Source: Cognatilysobacter segetis
GTDB taxonomy: Bacteria > Pseudomonadota > Gammaproteobacteria > Xanthomonadales > Xanthomonadaceae
Reading direction: 5' to 3'
Length of the DNA stretch: 64,000 nucleotides
NCBI RefSeq assembly: GCF_004359965.1
Contig: NZ_SMRQ01000002.1
Span: 1 to 64,000 of the forward strand
Shown piece by piece: positions 1 to 8,836 of the stretch (position 1 is its first letter; the number at the start of each line of letters is the position of its first letter). The translations under genes and the position numbers were made by a program. A model generated the notes under the pieces. That model made no database searches, was not told the origin of the DNA, and was given only the letters and a program-made list of their open reading frames with translations.

Positions 1-45
1 GCCCGGCGCGGGACCGGGCGTCGAGAGACAACCTAACGGGCGGAC

Positions 46-225
46 TCAGTGGTGCGTGCGGCCCGAGCCCGACTTCTTGCCGCCGCCGTCCTGCTTGTTG
101 ACGGTGGCCCAGGCGATGCGCTCGGCGTCCTTGTCGGACTTGCCGGCCTTCTTCTCGCTGGACTCGATGTGCGAGGCCTCGCGCTTCTGCTTGTCGGTGT
201 AGCTGGACTTGTCGCCGCGGCTCAT
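46..225 (-). CDS. Small Lys/Gly-rich hydrophilic protein
   Basis: A 59-residue protein starting MSRGDKSSYTDKQKREASHI and ending in a GGGKKSGSGR tail. It is strongly charged, has no membrane segment and no cysteine. It resembles short proteins of xanthomonads and pseudomonads that databases often label plasmid stabilization protein, with the central AERxAWATVNK block. That label is not a proven function. The ATG at 225 is preferred over a longer upstream frame because a GGAG stretch lies just before it and homologues as I remember them begin here. Nothing in the sequence indicates a partner gene; the next gene is divergent. Confidence 0.75.
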   Translation of the reverse strand: MSRGDKSSYTDKQKREASHIESSEKKAGKSDKDAERIAWATVNKQDGGGKKSGSGRTHH

Positions 226-335
226 GGCGCGCTCCGGTGGTGGGTTCGTCCCGGTGATACCGCCGCCGGTGTCGTGGCGGGGACAAAGCGGCCGTGACGT
301 TGGTTCAGTGACCAATGGCAGGTTCGGTATATCGG

Positions 336-355
336 ACTTCGCACTACAGTGAAGT
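336..355. promoter_or_regulatory. Candidate PadR operator (imperfect inverted repeat)
   Basis: ACTTCGCACT-AC-AGTGAAGT is an inverted repeat with a two-base bulge, placed 24 bases before the padR start codon and just after TATATCGG. PadR regulators usually repress their own operon from a site like this. Binding is inferred only from position and symmetry. Confidence 0.4.
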
Positions 356-378
356 CGTCATCAGGCAGAGGCTCCGCC

Positions 379-804
379 ATGTCAGCCCAACCCGCCGCCG
401 ATCCCGACCTGCACCTGCGCAAGTTCCAGAAGGAGCTCAGCGCCGGGACGGTCTCGCTCGCCCTGCTCGCCGTGCTCGGCGAGGCCGCCGAGCCCATGTA
501 CGGCTACCAGATCGCCAAGCGGCTGGAACAGCTGGAGGGCGTGCTGGCCGGCAAGCAGAGCGCGCTCTACCCCGTGCTGCGCGGGCTGGAGGGGGCGGGG
601 CTGCTGTCGAGCCACGTCGAGCCCTCCGTCTCCGGGCCGCCGCGCCGCTACTACCGCATCAACGACGCCGGCCGCGGCGTGCTCGCGCACTGGGCCGCCG
701 CCTGGCGCGGCACGCGCGACTCGGTCGACGCCGTGCTCGGCCCGCTCGCCCGTTCCGACTCCACATCCACCGACGCCACCGCCCTCCGGGGAGACTCCGC
801 ATGA
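379..804 (+). CDS. PadR-family transcriptional regulator
   Basis: This 141-residue DNA-binding protein has the PadR winged helix: the PMYGYQIAKRLEQ helix near residues 38-50, then SALYPVLRGLEGAGLL and the wing PRRYYRINDAGR. The start at 379 has AGAGG upstream and gives the usual PadR length; an ATG 30 bases earlier is less likely. Its stop overlaps the start of the next gene by four bases (ATGA), so the two are probably co-translated. PadR plus a HAAS-domain membrane protein is a recurrent operon in bacteria, in which PadR usually represses the pair and responds to small molecules or envelope stress. The effector here is unknown. Confidence 0.92.
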   Translation: MSAQPAADPDLHLRKFQKELSAGTVSLALLAVLGEAAEPMYGYQIAKRLEQLEGVLAGKQSALYPVLRGLEGAGLLSSHVEPSVSGPPRRYYRINDAGRGVLAHWAAAWRGTRDSVDAVLGPLARSDSTSTDATALRGDSA

Positions 805-1736
805 ACGCCGCCCACACCTTCGCCCCCGGCCTGGCCGCCCCGACCACGATCGCCGAATACCTCGACCGCCTGCGCGCCGCGCTCGCCGGTGCCGATCCGG
901 CGCTCGTGCAGGACGCGCTCTACGACGCCGAGGACTACCTGCGCTCCGAGATGGCCGCCAATCCCGGCCGCAGCGAGGCGCAGGTCATCGCCGACGTCGC
1001 CGGCAGCTACGGCGCGCCCGACGAGGTCGCCGACATCTACCGCGACACCGAGGTGCGCGTGCAGACCGCGCTGCAGGCACCGAAGCCGGCGGCACGCCGT
1101 TCCGCGCTGGGCCGCTTCTTCGGCGTCGCCGCCGAGCCGCGCACCTACGCCGCGCTGTTCTACATGCTGCTTTCGCTCGCGACCGGCATCTTCTACTTCA
1201 CGTGGACGGTCACCGGCCTGTCGCTCAGCGCCGGCCTGTCGGTGCTGATCATCGGCATCCCGTTCGTGATCCTGTTCTTCGGATCGGTGCGCGTGCTGTC
1301 GCTCGTCGAAGGCCGGCTGGTCGAGGTGATGCTCGGCGAGCGCATGCCGCGCCGCCCGCTGTACGTCACCCGCGACGCGCCGTTGCTCGAGCGCATCAAG
1401 GCGATGTTCGTCGACCCGCGCACCTGGGGCACGATGCTCTACATGCTGCTGATGCTGCCGCTCGGCATCGTGTACTTCACCGTCGCGGTGACGCTGCTGT
1501 CGGTCGCCGCGGGCTTCATCGCCGCGCCCGTGCTCGCGCTGTTCGCCTGGGCGGGCGGGGTGCCGTTCGACAACTTCGAAGTCAGCGGCGTCGACTACTG
1601 GGGACTGCCGTTCGTGTTCGTCGGCGGCGTGGTGCTGCTGTTCGCGACGCTGCACCTGGCACGTGCGATCGGCCACCTGCACGGCCAGCTCGCCAAGCAC
1701 ATGCTGGTGCGTTCGGGGCCGGCCTACGCGGGCTGA
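801..1736 (+). CDS. HAAS domain and putative-sensor membrane protein
   Basis: A 311-residue protein. Residues 15-85 form a helical HAAS-like domain (AEYLDRLRAALAG, ALYDAEDYLRSEM, then YGAPDEVADIY). Two similar membrane modules follow, at about 115-165 and 208-290, each starting with a Y-MLL-L-GI-YFT pattern and carrying a helical hairpin. This is the layout of the putative-sensor domain found beside PadR regulators and in some histidine kinases. It overlaps padR by four bases, so its level is presumably set by PadR. It may sense the membrane or an amphiphile; the ligand is unknown. The internal duplication is visible in the sequence, while the function is inferred. Confidence 0.8.
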   Translation: MNAAHTFAPGLAAPTTIAEYLDRLRAALAGADPALVQDALYDAEDYLRSEMAANPGRSEAQVIADVAGSYGAPDEVADIYRDTEVRVQTALQAPKPAARRSALGRFFGVAAEPRTYAALFYMLLSLATGIFYFTWTVTGLSLSAGLSVLIIGIPFVILFFGSVRVLSLVEGRLVEVMLGERMPRRPLYVTRDAPLLERIKAMFVDPRTWGTMLYMLLMLPLGIVYFTVAVTLLSVAAGFIAAPVLALFAWAGGVPFDNFEVSGVDYWGLPFVFVGGVVLLFATLHLARAIGHLHGQLAKHMLVRSGPAYAG

Positions 1737-1757
1737 GCCCGCGGCATCGCAAACGAA

Positions 1758-1785
1758 AACGGGCGCCGAGGCGCCCGTTTTTTTT
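1758..1785. terminator. Bidirectional rho-independent terminator
   Basis: AACGGGCGCC and GGCGCCCGTT pair around a tiny loop and are followed by eight T on the plus strand; the minus strand has TTTTCGTTT. It separates two convergent genes. Confidence 0.9.
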
Positions 1786-1798
1786 CGTCCATCGCGGC

Positions 1799-3046
1799 TC
1801 AGCGCTTTGAATGCGCCGCGAAGAAATCGCGCAGCTTCGGATAGACCTGCGTGCGCCAGCGGCGCCCGCTGAAGATGCCGTAATGGCCGGCGCCCTCGAC
1901 CACCAGATGCTCGACGTTGGAGGACGGAATGCCCGAGCACAGCTTCATCGCCGCGCGGGTCTGGCCGCGCCCGGAAATGTCGTCCAGCTCGCCCTCGACC
2001 GTCATCAGCGCGGTGTCGCGGATCTTCGACGGATCCACGCGCTGCCCGCGCACGTCCCACTCGCCCCGGGGCAGCAGGTGCTCCTTGAACACGATGCGCA
2101 CCGTGTCGAGGTAGTACTCGGCCGGCATGTCGAGCACGGCGTTGTATTCGTCGTAGAAGCGGCGATGCGATTCGGCGTCCTCGAGGTCGCCCTGCACGAG
2201 GTTCTCGTAGAAATCCCAGTGCGACTGGAAATGCCGCTCCGGGTTCATGGCGACGAAGCCCATGTGCTGCAGGAAGCCCGGATACACCAGCCGCCCCGCG
2301 CCCGGATAGGGCGGCGGCACCGGATGGATCAGCTGCGACTCGAACCACCACATCGGCTTGTGCACGGCGAGGTCGTTCACCTGCGTCGGGTTCTCGCGCG
2401 TGTCGATCGGGCCGCCCATCATCACCAGTGAGCGCGGCGTGGCCTCGCCGCGCGCGGCCATCAGCGACACCGCGGCCAGCACCGGCACCGTCGGCTGGCA
2501 GACGCTGATCACGTGCAGGTCCGCCGCGCCAAGGTGGCGGATGAACTCCTCGACGTAGGCGATGTAATCGTCGAGATGGAACGGGCCTTCGGCGGCCGGC
2601 ACCATGCGCGCGTCGACCCAGTCGGTGATGTAGACGTCGTGGTCGCGCAGCAGCGTGCGCACGGTGTCGCGCAGCAACGTGGCGTGGTGGCCGGACAACG
2701 GCGCGACGACCAGCACCTTCGGATCGTCCGCCAGCGCCGCGACGCCCTGGGCGTCGTCGGTGTAGCGCTTGAAGTGCAGCAGGCGACAGAACGGCTTGCG
2801 CAGCGATTCGCGCTCGACGACCGGATACGCGCGGCCATCGACATCGATTTCCTTGATATCGAAGGCCGGCTTCTCGTAATCCTTGCCCAAGCGGTAGAAA
2901 AGCTCGTAGCCCGCCGAGAGCTGCGGCGCGCCCGGCATGCCGCGCAGCCAGCTGCCCTGCGCGCCGAAGGCCTTGCTCATCGCATCGGCCCAGTAGGTCA
3001 TCGGCGCGAGCCAGGCCCGGCCGATTTCATGCATCTGATAGAGCAT
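1799..3046 (-). CDS. phaZ: Intracellular polyhydroxyalkanoate (PHB) depolymerase
   Basis: This 415-residue alpha/beta hydrolase degrades stored polyhydroxybutyrate in the cytoplasm, releasing hydroxybutyrate for carbon and energy. The family (PhaZ of Ralstonia type) uses a cysteine nucleophile, seen here in VISVCQPTVPVLAA. The likely acid lies in EGELDDIS and the catalytic histidine in GAGHYGIFSGRRWR near the C terminus. There is no signal peptide, as expected for the intracellular type, and the length matches the family. No polymerase (phaC) or phasin is next to it, so synthesis genes must lie elsewhere if present. It ends at a terminator shared with the convergent sensor gene. Confidence 0.92.
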   Translation of the reverse strand: MLYQMHEIGRAWLAPMTYWADAMSKAFGAQGSWLRGMPGAPQLSAGYELFYRLGKDYEKPAFDIKEIDVDGRAYPVVERESLRKPFCRLLHFKRYTDDAQGVAALADDPKVLVVAPLSGHHATLLRDTVRTLLRDHDVYITDWVDARMVPAAEGPFHLDDYIAYVEEFIRHLGAADLHVISVCQPTVPVLAAVSLMAARGEATPRSLVMMGGPIDTRENPTQVNDLAVHKPMWWFESQLIHPVPPPYPGAGRLVYPGFLQHMGFVAMNPERHFQSHWDFYENLVQGDLEDAESHRRFYDEYNAVLDMPAEYYLDTVRIVFKEHLLPRGEWDVRGQRVDPSKIRDTALMTVEGELDDISGRGQTRAAMKLCSGIPSSNVEHLVVEGAGHYGIFSGRRWRTQVYPKLRDFFAAHSKR

Positions 3047-3114
3047 CGGATCCCCCTGTTGCAGAGCAGCATAACCGCCGCCGGTAGGCCGGAACGTGAT
3101 GCGGGTCGCCCCGT

Positions 3115-3723
3115 TCAGCGCGGTGTTTCGAGTGTCGCCGCAGCGTCAACGAGGCCCGGCGCGAGCCACAGGTGCGAGCCGAGCGGGGCGAAGCCCGCGC
3201 GTTCGAAGCGTTCGCGGTAGAAGCGCGCCGGGCGACGCCGGAACCCGTGGGTGTCGCCGGCGACCTCGTCGCCGGAGGTGAACGTCTCGAGGAACGCGAT
3301 GCCCCCGCACAGTTCCGCGAGGCCGGGCAGGCCGGCGTCCAGCTCGCGGGTATCGAGGTAATGCATGACGTCGCTGCAGACGAGCAGGTCGACGGGCGGG
3401 CAGGGGCGCAGCATCGCGAAATCGCCGAACGCGGCGTGGTGCAGGTGGCGGCGCCGACTGAACCGCTCGACCGCGTATGCGCTGCTGTCGAAGCCGAGGT
3501 ACGACGCCTTCGGGCGCAGCTTCTTCACTACCGGCTGCCACGCGCCTTCGCCACAGCCCACGTCGAGCACGCTGCGCAGCGGGCGCTCGAGCCAGTACTC
3601 GGCCGTGGCGACCGCCATGGCGACCTTACGCGACAGCCGCGCGGCGCCGCCGATCGCCTCGCGCTTCAGCGCGGGATCGCGGTACCAGCGTTCGAAATAG
3701 TCGCGGTCGTACTGCTTGGCCAT
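3115..3723 (-). CDS. Class I SAM-dependent methyltransferase
   Basis: A 202-residue protein with methyltransferase motif I (SVLDVGCGEGAW, residues 51-62), an acidic motif II (YLGFDSS) and a post-motif DLLVCSDVMHYL. The substrate cannot be read from the sequence; the short C-terminal part after ETFTSGDE has no recognisable substrate domain. The ATG at 3723 (MAKQYDRDYFERW) is preferred because homologues of this kind begin with a YDRDYFERWYR stretch; an upstream in-frame start would add a low-complexity tail. It points the same way as phaZ, 68 bases upstream of it, so the two could share a transcript. Confidence 0.85.
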   Translation of the reverse strand: MAKQYDRDYFERWYRDPALKREAIGGAARLSRKVAMAVATAEYWLERPLRSVLDVGCGEGAWQPVVKKLRPKASYLGFDSSAYAVERFSRRRHLHHAAFGDFAMLRPCPPVDLLVCSDVMHYLDTRELDAGLPGLAELCGGIAFLETFTSGDEVAGDTHGFRRRPARFYRERFERAGFAPLGSHLWLAPGLVDAAATLETPR

Positions 3724-3815
3724 GGGCGTGTCCGCTGCGGGTCGTCGTGGATGCGCGCGGGTGGGGCTCCGCGCGCGTGGCATCCTACCGGCCCCTCACC
3801 GCCGACGCCGCGCCC

Positions 3816-4235
3816 ATGGCCTACTTCTGGACCAAGACCTTCCACGTGGTGTTCGTGATCGCCTGGATGGCCGCGGTGTTCTACCTGCCGCGCATCCTCG
3901 TCAACCTTGCGGAGGCGGGCGACGTCGCGCCGGTGCGCGAACGGCTCGTGCTGAGGGGGCGCCGGCTCTACCGCTTCGGCCACGTGATGATGGGCCTGGC
4001 GATCGTGTTCGGGCTGGCGCTGTGGCTGCATTTCGGCATCGCCGGCGGCTGGCTGCACGCGAAGCTCGCGGCGGTGCTCGTCGTGCTCGCGTTCTGGATC
4101 CTGTCCGGGCGCTGGCTCAAGCGCGCGGCCGCGGGCGGCGCGTTGCCGTCGTCGCGCACGCTTCGGCTGGTCAACGAGATTCCGGTGCTGCTGCTGGTGG
4201 CGATCGTCTACCTGGTGATCGCCAAGCCGTTCTGA
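3816..4235 (+). CDS. hemJ: Protoporphyrinogen IX oxidase HemJ
   Basis: A 139-residue membrane protein with four hydrophobic helices. It matches HemJ closely: it starts MAYFWTKTFHVVFVIAW, carries FYLPRILVN, then GGWLHAKL, and near the end LVNEIPVLLLV. HemJ oxidises protoporphyrinogen IX to protoporphyrin IX in heme synthesis in bacteria lacking HemG and HemY. The conserved histidines in the first helix and in GWLHAKL are present. It starts divergently from the methyltransferase and converges on the alkaline phosphatase gene with only 40 bases between stops. No other heme gene is adjacent. Confidence 0.85.
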   Translation: MAYFWTKTFHVVFVIAWMAAVFYLPRILVNLAEAGDVAPVRERLVLRGRRLYRFGHVMMGLAIVFGLALWLHFGIAGGWLHAKLAAVLVVLAFWILSGRWLKRAAAGGALPSSRTLRLVNEIPVLLLVAIVYLVIAKPF

Positions 4236-4275
4236 CCGCGCGGCAGCGCGCAAGGCGCCGCCATCGCTCGCTCGC

Positions 4276-5961
4276 TCAGTGCGCGGGCGCCAGCGAGGCC
4301 GGCATCGACACCGGCACGCCGTTCGCATCGCAACCGCCGGCGCGGCATACGGTCGCGCGCAGCGTCGGCGCGGCCTGCAGCAGGATGTGGAAGATCGCGT
4401 TCTCCTCCAGCGAGCCGCGCACCGCCTCGCTGCCGGGGCCGCGCGCCCAGATGCCGACGTCGTCGCCGCCGTGCGTCTCGTTGGCCATCGGCACCAGCGC
4501 TTCCTGCAGGTAGGACGGATCGGTGGTGTCGACCTGCGTCAGGTCGGGGCGCCCGTTCCTCGCCGGCTGGAAGCCCCGCGCGGTGTGCAGGTGGCGCTTC
4601 GGGCCTTCGGGCTGCGTCCCGCTCGCGCCGGTGTAGCCGGGGCCGTTCGCGTAGTTCAGCGTCGTGTACGGGCGCTTGTTGGCGTCGAGCGCCAGCGCGC
4701 CGCCACCGCCGCCTTCGCCGCTGATGCCGCGGACCTTGCCGAGGATCGGGTTGCCGCGCTCGGGATAGCCGACGAACGTCATCGTGTGGGAGTGGTCGGC
4801 GGTCACCAGGATCAGCGTGTCGTCGGCCGACGTCGCCTCGACCGCCGCGCGCACCGCATCGCTCATCGCGACCGTTTCGCCCAGCGCGCGGAACGCGTTG
4901 CCCTCGTGGTGCGCGAGGTCGATGCGCCCGCCCTCGACGAGCAGCACGTAGCCGCCCGGATTTCGCGAGAGCCGCGCGATCGCCGCGCGCGTCATGGTGG
5001 CGATGTCCGGCTCGCCGGCGGCGTCGCGCGGACGGTCGTGCTCGTAGTTCATGTGGCTGGGCTCGAAGAGCGCCAGCAGAGGCGCATCGACCGGCGCCTG
5101 CTGCAGCTGCGCCGCGTTCCAGACGTAGGCGCCGCCGGGATGGCGCGTGCGCCACTCGGCGACGAGGTCGCGTCCGTCCTGCCGCAGCCCACGCTTGTCC
5201 GCGTACTCGGGGTCCTGCGCGGTGGCCGGCAGAAAATTGGTGCGGCCGCCGCCCATCAGCACCTTCATCCGTCCGGCGAGCGGCGACTCGACCAGCTGGC
5301 GCGCGATGTCGACGCAGCCCGCCGTGCGCGCCGCCTCCGGCAGGTCGGCATCCGATTCCCAGTTGCGATCGGCGATGTGGGTGAACGTCGCCGCGGGCGT
5401 GGCGTGGGTGACGCGCGTGGTGGTGACGATGCCGACGTCGAGGCCGGCGCGCGCCGCCAGTTCCCATAGCGTGGCCAGGGGGTGCGCGCGCCCCGCGCCG
5501 CAGTCGCCGCGCGGCGCTTCGGGGCCGACCGAGATCACGCCCATGCGGGTCTTCACCCCGGTCGCGATCGCGCTCATGGTCCCGGCGGAATCGGGCGTCT
5601 GCGAATCGGTGTTGTAGGTCTTGCTCAGCGCCGTGTACGGGAAGTCCTCCCAGCCGAGGCGGTTCTCCTCGCCGGGGCGGCCCTGGCGCTGGCCTTCGAG
5701 GATGCGCGCGGCCGCGACGGTCGTCAGGCTCATGCCGTCGCCGAGGAACACGATGACGTTCTTCGCGCGGCCGCCCATCGCGCCGCGTGCAGCGGCCTGC
5801 GCGGCACCGGCACGGAACCACCAGGCGCTCGACTCGCCACCCGGACGCTCGATCACGGGCACGTCGACGGCGAACGTCGTCGCCTTCGGGGGCGTCGTGG
5901 TGCAGGCCGCGCAGAGCAGGGCGGCGGCGAAGGCGAGTGCGGCGGGCGTGTATCGGGGCAT
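4276..5961 (-). CDS. Alkaline phosphatase, predicted lipoprotein
   Basis: This 561-residue metalloenzyme removes phosphate from monoesters outside the cytoplasm. The N terminus is a lipoprotein signal with lipobox LLCAAC, so the enzyme is probably anchored to a membrane facing the periplasm. PhoA-superfamily motifs appear in order: NVIVFLGDGMS (metal site), PDSAGTMSAIATGVKT with the nucleophilic serine of the Asp-Ser-Ala triad, EGGRIDLAHHEGNA, TADHSHTMTFVGY, and ETHGGDDVGIWARGP near the C terminus. The family is usually induced by phosphate starvation, but no clear Pho box was found in the 176 bases before the divergent symporter gene. Confidence 0.93.
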   Translation of the reverse strand: MPRYTPAALAFAAALLCAACTTTPPKATTFAVDVPVIERPGGESSAWWFRAGAAQAAARGAMGGRAKNVIVFLGDGMSLTTVAAARILEGQRQGRPGEENRLGWEDFPYTALSKTYNTDSQTPDSAGTMSAIATGVKTRMGVISVGPEAPRGDCGAGRAHPLATLWELAARAGLDVGIVTTTRVTHATPAATFTHIADRNWESDADLPEAARTAGCVDIARQLVESPLAGRMKVLMGGGRTNFLPATAQDPEYADKRGLRQDGRDLVAEWRTRHPGGAYVWNAAQLQQAPVDAPLLALFEPSHMNYEHDRPRDAAGEPDIATMTRAAIARLSRNPGGYVLLVEGGRIDLAHHEGNAFRALGETVAMSDAVRAAVEATSADDTLILVTADHSHTMTFVGYPERGNPILGKVRGISGEGGGGGALALDANKRPYTTLNYANGPGYTGASGTQPEGPKRHLHTARGFQPARNGRPDLTQVDTTDPSYLQEALVPMANETHGGDDVGIWARGPGSEAVRGSLEENAIFHILLQAAPTLRATVCRAGGCDANGVPVSMPASLAPAH

Positions 5962-6137
5962 GGTCGGGCGGAAACGGGGGGAACCGCCGATTATGCGGAG
6001 CGCCGCGTACGCGCCGAGCCCCGGCGCGGCGGGGTGTGCGGTGTGTCACGCCCGCGGGACGCTGCGACGCCACGCGCGTCGTCGTTCCGCCACGCGGCCT
6101 CCGCTATGGTGCGGTATCGACCCCGACCGGACCGCCC

Positions 6138-7466
6138 ATGTCCCTCGTCCAAGGCTGGCTGAAGATCCGTTTCTGGAAGCGCGTGCTCGCCGGCTTCGTG
6201 CTCGGCGCGCTCGCGGGCTGGGTGATGGGCCCGGCGGCGGCCACCTGGTTCGGGCCGCTCGGCGACCTCTACGTGCGGCTGATCAAGATGATCGCGGTGC
6301 CGCTGGTCTTCTTCGCGGTGGTCAACTCGGTCTCCGCGCTGCACGGCCAGAAGTCGATGGCCAGGCTCGGCGGGCGCACGTTCCTGTGGTTCGCGCTGAC
6401 CGCGGTCGTGGCCGTGTGCATCGGCCTCGGCGTCGGCACGCTGATGCAGCCCGGCGTCGGCGTCGCGCGGCTCGCCGTGGATCCGGACTACGCGCCTCGC
6501 TACGTGCCGAGCGTGGCCAACGTGCTGCTGTCGGTGGTGCCGGACAACGCGTTCGCCGCCATGACCGGCATCGGCGAAAAGAAGAACGCGGCGGGCGAGA
6601 TGGTGCTCGCCTTCGGCAAGGGCTCGATCCTGCCGGTGATCTTCTGGGCCGCGCTGCTGGGCTTCGCGATGGTCAAGCTCGGCGAGCGCGTGCCGCGCAT
6701 GCGCGAGCTGATGGGCGAGGGCCGCGACCTGATGGTGCAGGTCACGCGGTTCGTGCTCGAGATGACGCCGATCGGCACCTTCGGCCTGATCGCCGCGCTG
6801 GTGGGCGAGTTCGGCTTCTCCAAGCTGCTGCCGCTGGGCAACTTCGTGCTCGCGCTGTACATCGCCTGCGCGGCGCACATCGTGATCACCTACGGCGGGC
6901 TGCTGCTCGCGCACCGGCTCAATCCGCTGCGCTTCTTCAAGGGCGCGTTCCCGGCCATGCAGGTCGCATTCGTCAGCTCGTCGAGCTTCGCGGCGATGCC
7001 CGCGTCGCTGCGCTCGGCCACGCACAACCTCGGCGTCGACAAGGACTACGCGGCGTTCGCCGTGCCGCTCGGCGCGTCGATCAAGATGGATGGCTGCGGC
7101 GCAATCTATCCCGCGCTGTGCGCGGTCTTCATCGCGCAGTACACGGGCGTGCCGCTCACCGCCGACCAGTACTTCATCGTGCTGATCGCCTCGGTGCTCG
7201 GCAGCTTCGGCACCGCGGGCGTACCGGGCACGGCGGTGGTGATGGCGACCGTCGTGCTCAGCGCCGCGGGCCTGCCGCTGGAGGTGATCGGCTACCTGTA
7301 CGCGATCGATCGCGTGCTCGACATGATGCGCACGATGACCAACGTGACCGGCCAAGTGCTGGTGCCGGTGCTGGTCGCGCGCGAGACCGGACTGCTCGAC
7401 GTCGAGCGATACAACGCGGGCCTGACGGACGTCGGCCTGGCGCCCGACGAGGCCGAAGCGGCCTGA
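6138..7466 (+). CDS. Dicarboxylate/amino acid:cation symporter (DAACS family)
   Basis: A 442-residue inner-membrane transporter of the GltP/DctA type that imports dicarboxylates or glutamate/aspartate together with protons or sodium. Diagnostic pieces are the serine-rich reentrant loop SSSSFAAMPAS, the second hairpin GASIKMDGCGAIYPAL, and GTAGVPGTAVVM in place of the more common GIPGG stretch. The start at 6138 gives MSLVQGWLKIRFWKR and the expected length. The exact substrate cannot be decided from these motifs. It is divergent from the phosphatase and is followed 28 bases later by the thioesterase. Confidence 0.92.
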   Translation: MSLVQGWLKIRFWKRVLAGFVLGALAGWVMGPAAATWFGPLGDLYVRLIKMIAVPLVFFAVVNSVSALHGQKSMARLGGRTFLWFALTAVVAVCIGLGVGTLMQPGVGVARLAVDPDYAPRYVPSVANVLLSVVPDNAFAAMTGIGEKKNAAGEMVLAFGKGSILPVIFWAALLGFAMVKLGERVPRMRELMGEGRDLMVQVTRFVLEMTPIGTFGLIAALVGEFGFSKLLPLGNFVLALYIACAAHIVITYGGLLLAHRLNPLRFFKGAFPAMQVAFVSSSSFAAMPASLRSATHNLGVDKDYAAFAVPLGASIKMDGCGAIYPALCAVFIAQYTGVPLTADQYFIVLIASVLGSFGTAGVPGTAVVMATVVLSAAGLPLEVIGYLYAIDRVLDMMRTMTNVTGQVLVPVLVARETGLLDVERYNAGLTDVGLAPDEAEAA

Positions 7467-7494
7467 CCACCGGTCGCGTGGTACACCGACGCCC

Positions 7495-7983
7495 ATGAGC
7501 GATCGCGAACTGACCCTGCGTTTCCTCGCCCAGCCCACCGACGTCAACTACGGCGGCAAGGTGCACGGCGGCGCCGTGATGAAGTGGATCGACCAGGCCG
7601 GCTACGCGGCCGCGGTCGCCTGGAGCGGGCACTACTCGGTGACCGTGGCGGTCGGCGGCATCCGCTTCCTGGCCCCGATCCGGATTTCCGACCTCGTCAC
7701 CCTGCAGGCCAAGCTCGTGCATACCGGCACGACCAGCATGCATTTCGCGGTCGAGGTGCGCGCGCGGGATCCGAAGGACGCCGCGAGCGGCGATCGGTTG
7801 TGCACGCACTGCGTCATCGTGTTCGTCGCGCTCGACGCACCGGAGGGCAAGCCCGTGCCGGTGCCCGCGTGGACGCCGACCGACGAGGACGACCGCCGCC
7901 TGGCCGAATACGCGCAGCAGGTGATGGCGCTGAGCCGCGCGATCGAGCCGATGATCGAAGGGCTGCCGTCCAGCGCGGCCTGA
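7495..7983 (+). CDS. Acyl-CoA thioesterase (hotdog fold)
   Basis: A 162-residue single-hotdog protein of the YciA/BACH group, which hydrolyses acyl-CoA to free acid and CoA in the cytoplasm. The family signature TDVNYGGKVHGGAVMKWIDQ is near residues 15-34, with the helix that packs into the hotdog, followed by SVTVAVGGIRFLAPI. It lies 28 bases after the symporter gene on the same strand, so it may be its operon partner. Chain-length preference cannot be told from the sequence. Confidence 0.9.
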   Translation: MSDRELTLRFLAQPTDVNYGGKVHGGAVMKWIDQAGYAAAVAWSGHYSVTVAVGGIRFLAPIRISDLVTLQAKLVHTGTTSMHFAVEVRARDPKDAASGDRLCTHCVIVFVALDAPEGKPVPVPAWTPTDEDDRRLAEYAQQVMALSRAIEPMIEGLPSSAA

Positions 7984-7987
7984 AACG

Positions 7988-8012
7988 AAAAAGGCCGCCC
8001 GGGGGCGGCCTT
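7988..8012 (-). terminator. Terminator between convergent genes
   Basis: AAGGCCGCC and GGCGGCCTT form the stem. On the minus strand it is followed by TTTTTCG, serving the NlpC/P60 gene; on the plus strand the T tract is short, so plus-strand use is weaker. Confidence 0.8.
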
Positions 8013-8032
8013 CGACGGAAGCGCGCGGTGCG

Positions 8033-8668
8033 TCAGATGCCCGCGACGCGGCGCGCCTGGATGAACTTGCCGCTCCAGTAGCCGGTGTCCAGGTTCGAGA
8101 CGGTGACGTCGCGGCCCGTGCGCGGCGCGTGCAGGAACTTGCCGTCGCCCACGTAGATGCCGACGTGGTCGACGCCCTTGCTGTGCGTGCTGAAGAACAC
8201 GAGGTCGCCGGCGGTCAGCTGGCTGCGATCGACCGAGGCGCCGGTGTTGGCCATGTCGCGCGAGACGCGCGGCAGCTCGATGCCCAGCGCGTTGCGGAAC
8301 ACGTAGCCGACGAGGCCGGAGCAGTCGAAGCCGTCGGTCGAGGTGCCGCCCCAGCGGTAGGGCGTGCCCAGCAGCGCGAAGGCGCGCGACAGCACGCTCT
8401 GGACGCGGCCGCTGGCCGGTGCCTGCGAGGTCGCGGCCGAGCGCGCGCCCGGCACGATCAGGCGGTTGATGTCCGACGCCAGCATCAGCGCGCGGTCGGA
8501 CAGGCTCATGGAATCGGGCAGCGCCGCGCGCGTATCGGCCGGGGAATCGGCGCGATCCGCCACCATCCCGCCGGTCGCCGGATCGGCGAAAGCCGGAACC
8601 GCCGCCAGCGCCAGAAGGGCGGCCAGAGCGGCGCGGGTGAAGGAGCGGTTGAAATAGTTCCGGGTCAT
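8033..8668 (-). CDS. NlpC/P60 family cell-wall hydrolase, secreted
   Basis: A 211-residue protein with an N-terminal signal peptide (hydrophobic AALAALLALAAVPAFA) and a C-terminal NlpC/P60 papain-like domain. That family cuts peptidoglycan stem peptides, usually at the D-Glu-diamino acid bond. The catalytic cysteine is in FDCSGLVGYVF, the histidine in VDHVGIYVGDG, and a further conserved site in FLHAPRTG. An adjacent GTG at 8671 could also start translation; the ATG is chosen because it is the stronger codon. A second gene of the same family lies 168 bases upstream on the same strand, which looks like an old duplication. Confidence 0.88.
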   Translation of the reverse strand: MTRNYFNRSFTRAALAALLALAAVPAFADPATGGMVADRADSPADTRAALPDSMSLSDRALMLASDINRLIVPGARSAATSQAPASGRVQSVLSRAFALLGTPYRWGGTSTDGFDCSGLVGYVFRNALGIELPRVSRDMANTGASVDRSQLTAGDLVFFSTHSKGVDHVGIYVGDGKFLHAPRTGRDVTVSNLDTGYWSGKFIQARRVAGI

Positions 8669-8836
8669 CACCGGGGTCTCACTGAATCATCACGGGGCCA
8701 TCATGCCCGCCGAACGCCGCCGTTTGGTTAGCAAGTCGTTAGGAAGCGGCCGCGGGGTTGAGGCCGGTGTCCCAGAAATGGGCTTCAGCGTCGTGACGAC
8801 GGCCATAACGCGGCCGCTTGAACGGACGCTTCCGGG

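Noticed and set aside
1-20. Hairpin GCCCGG...CCGGGC at the left end
   Set aside because: Too close to the edge to judge; may be a terminator of the small minus-strand gene but no T tract is visible.
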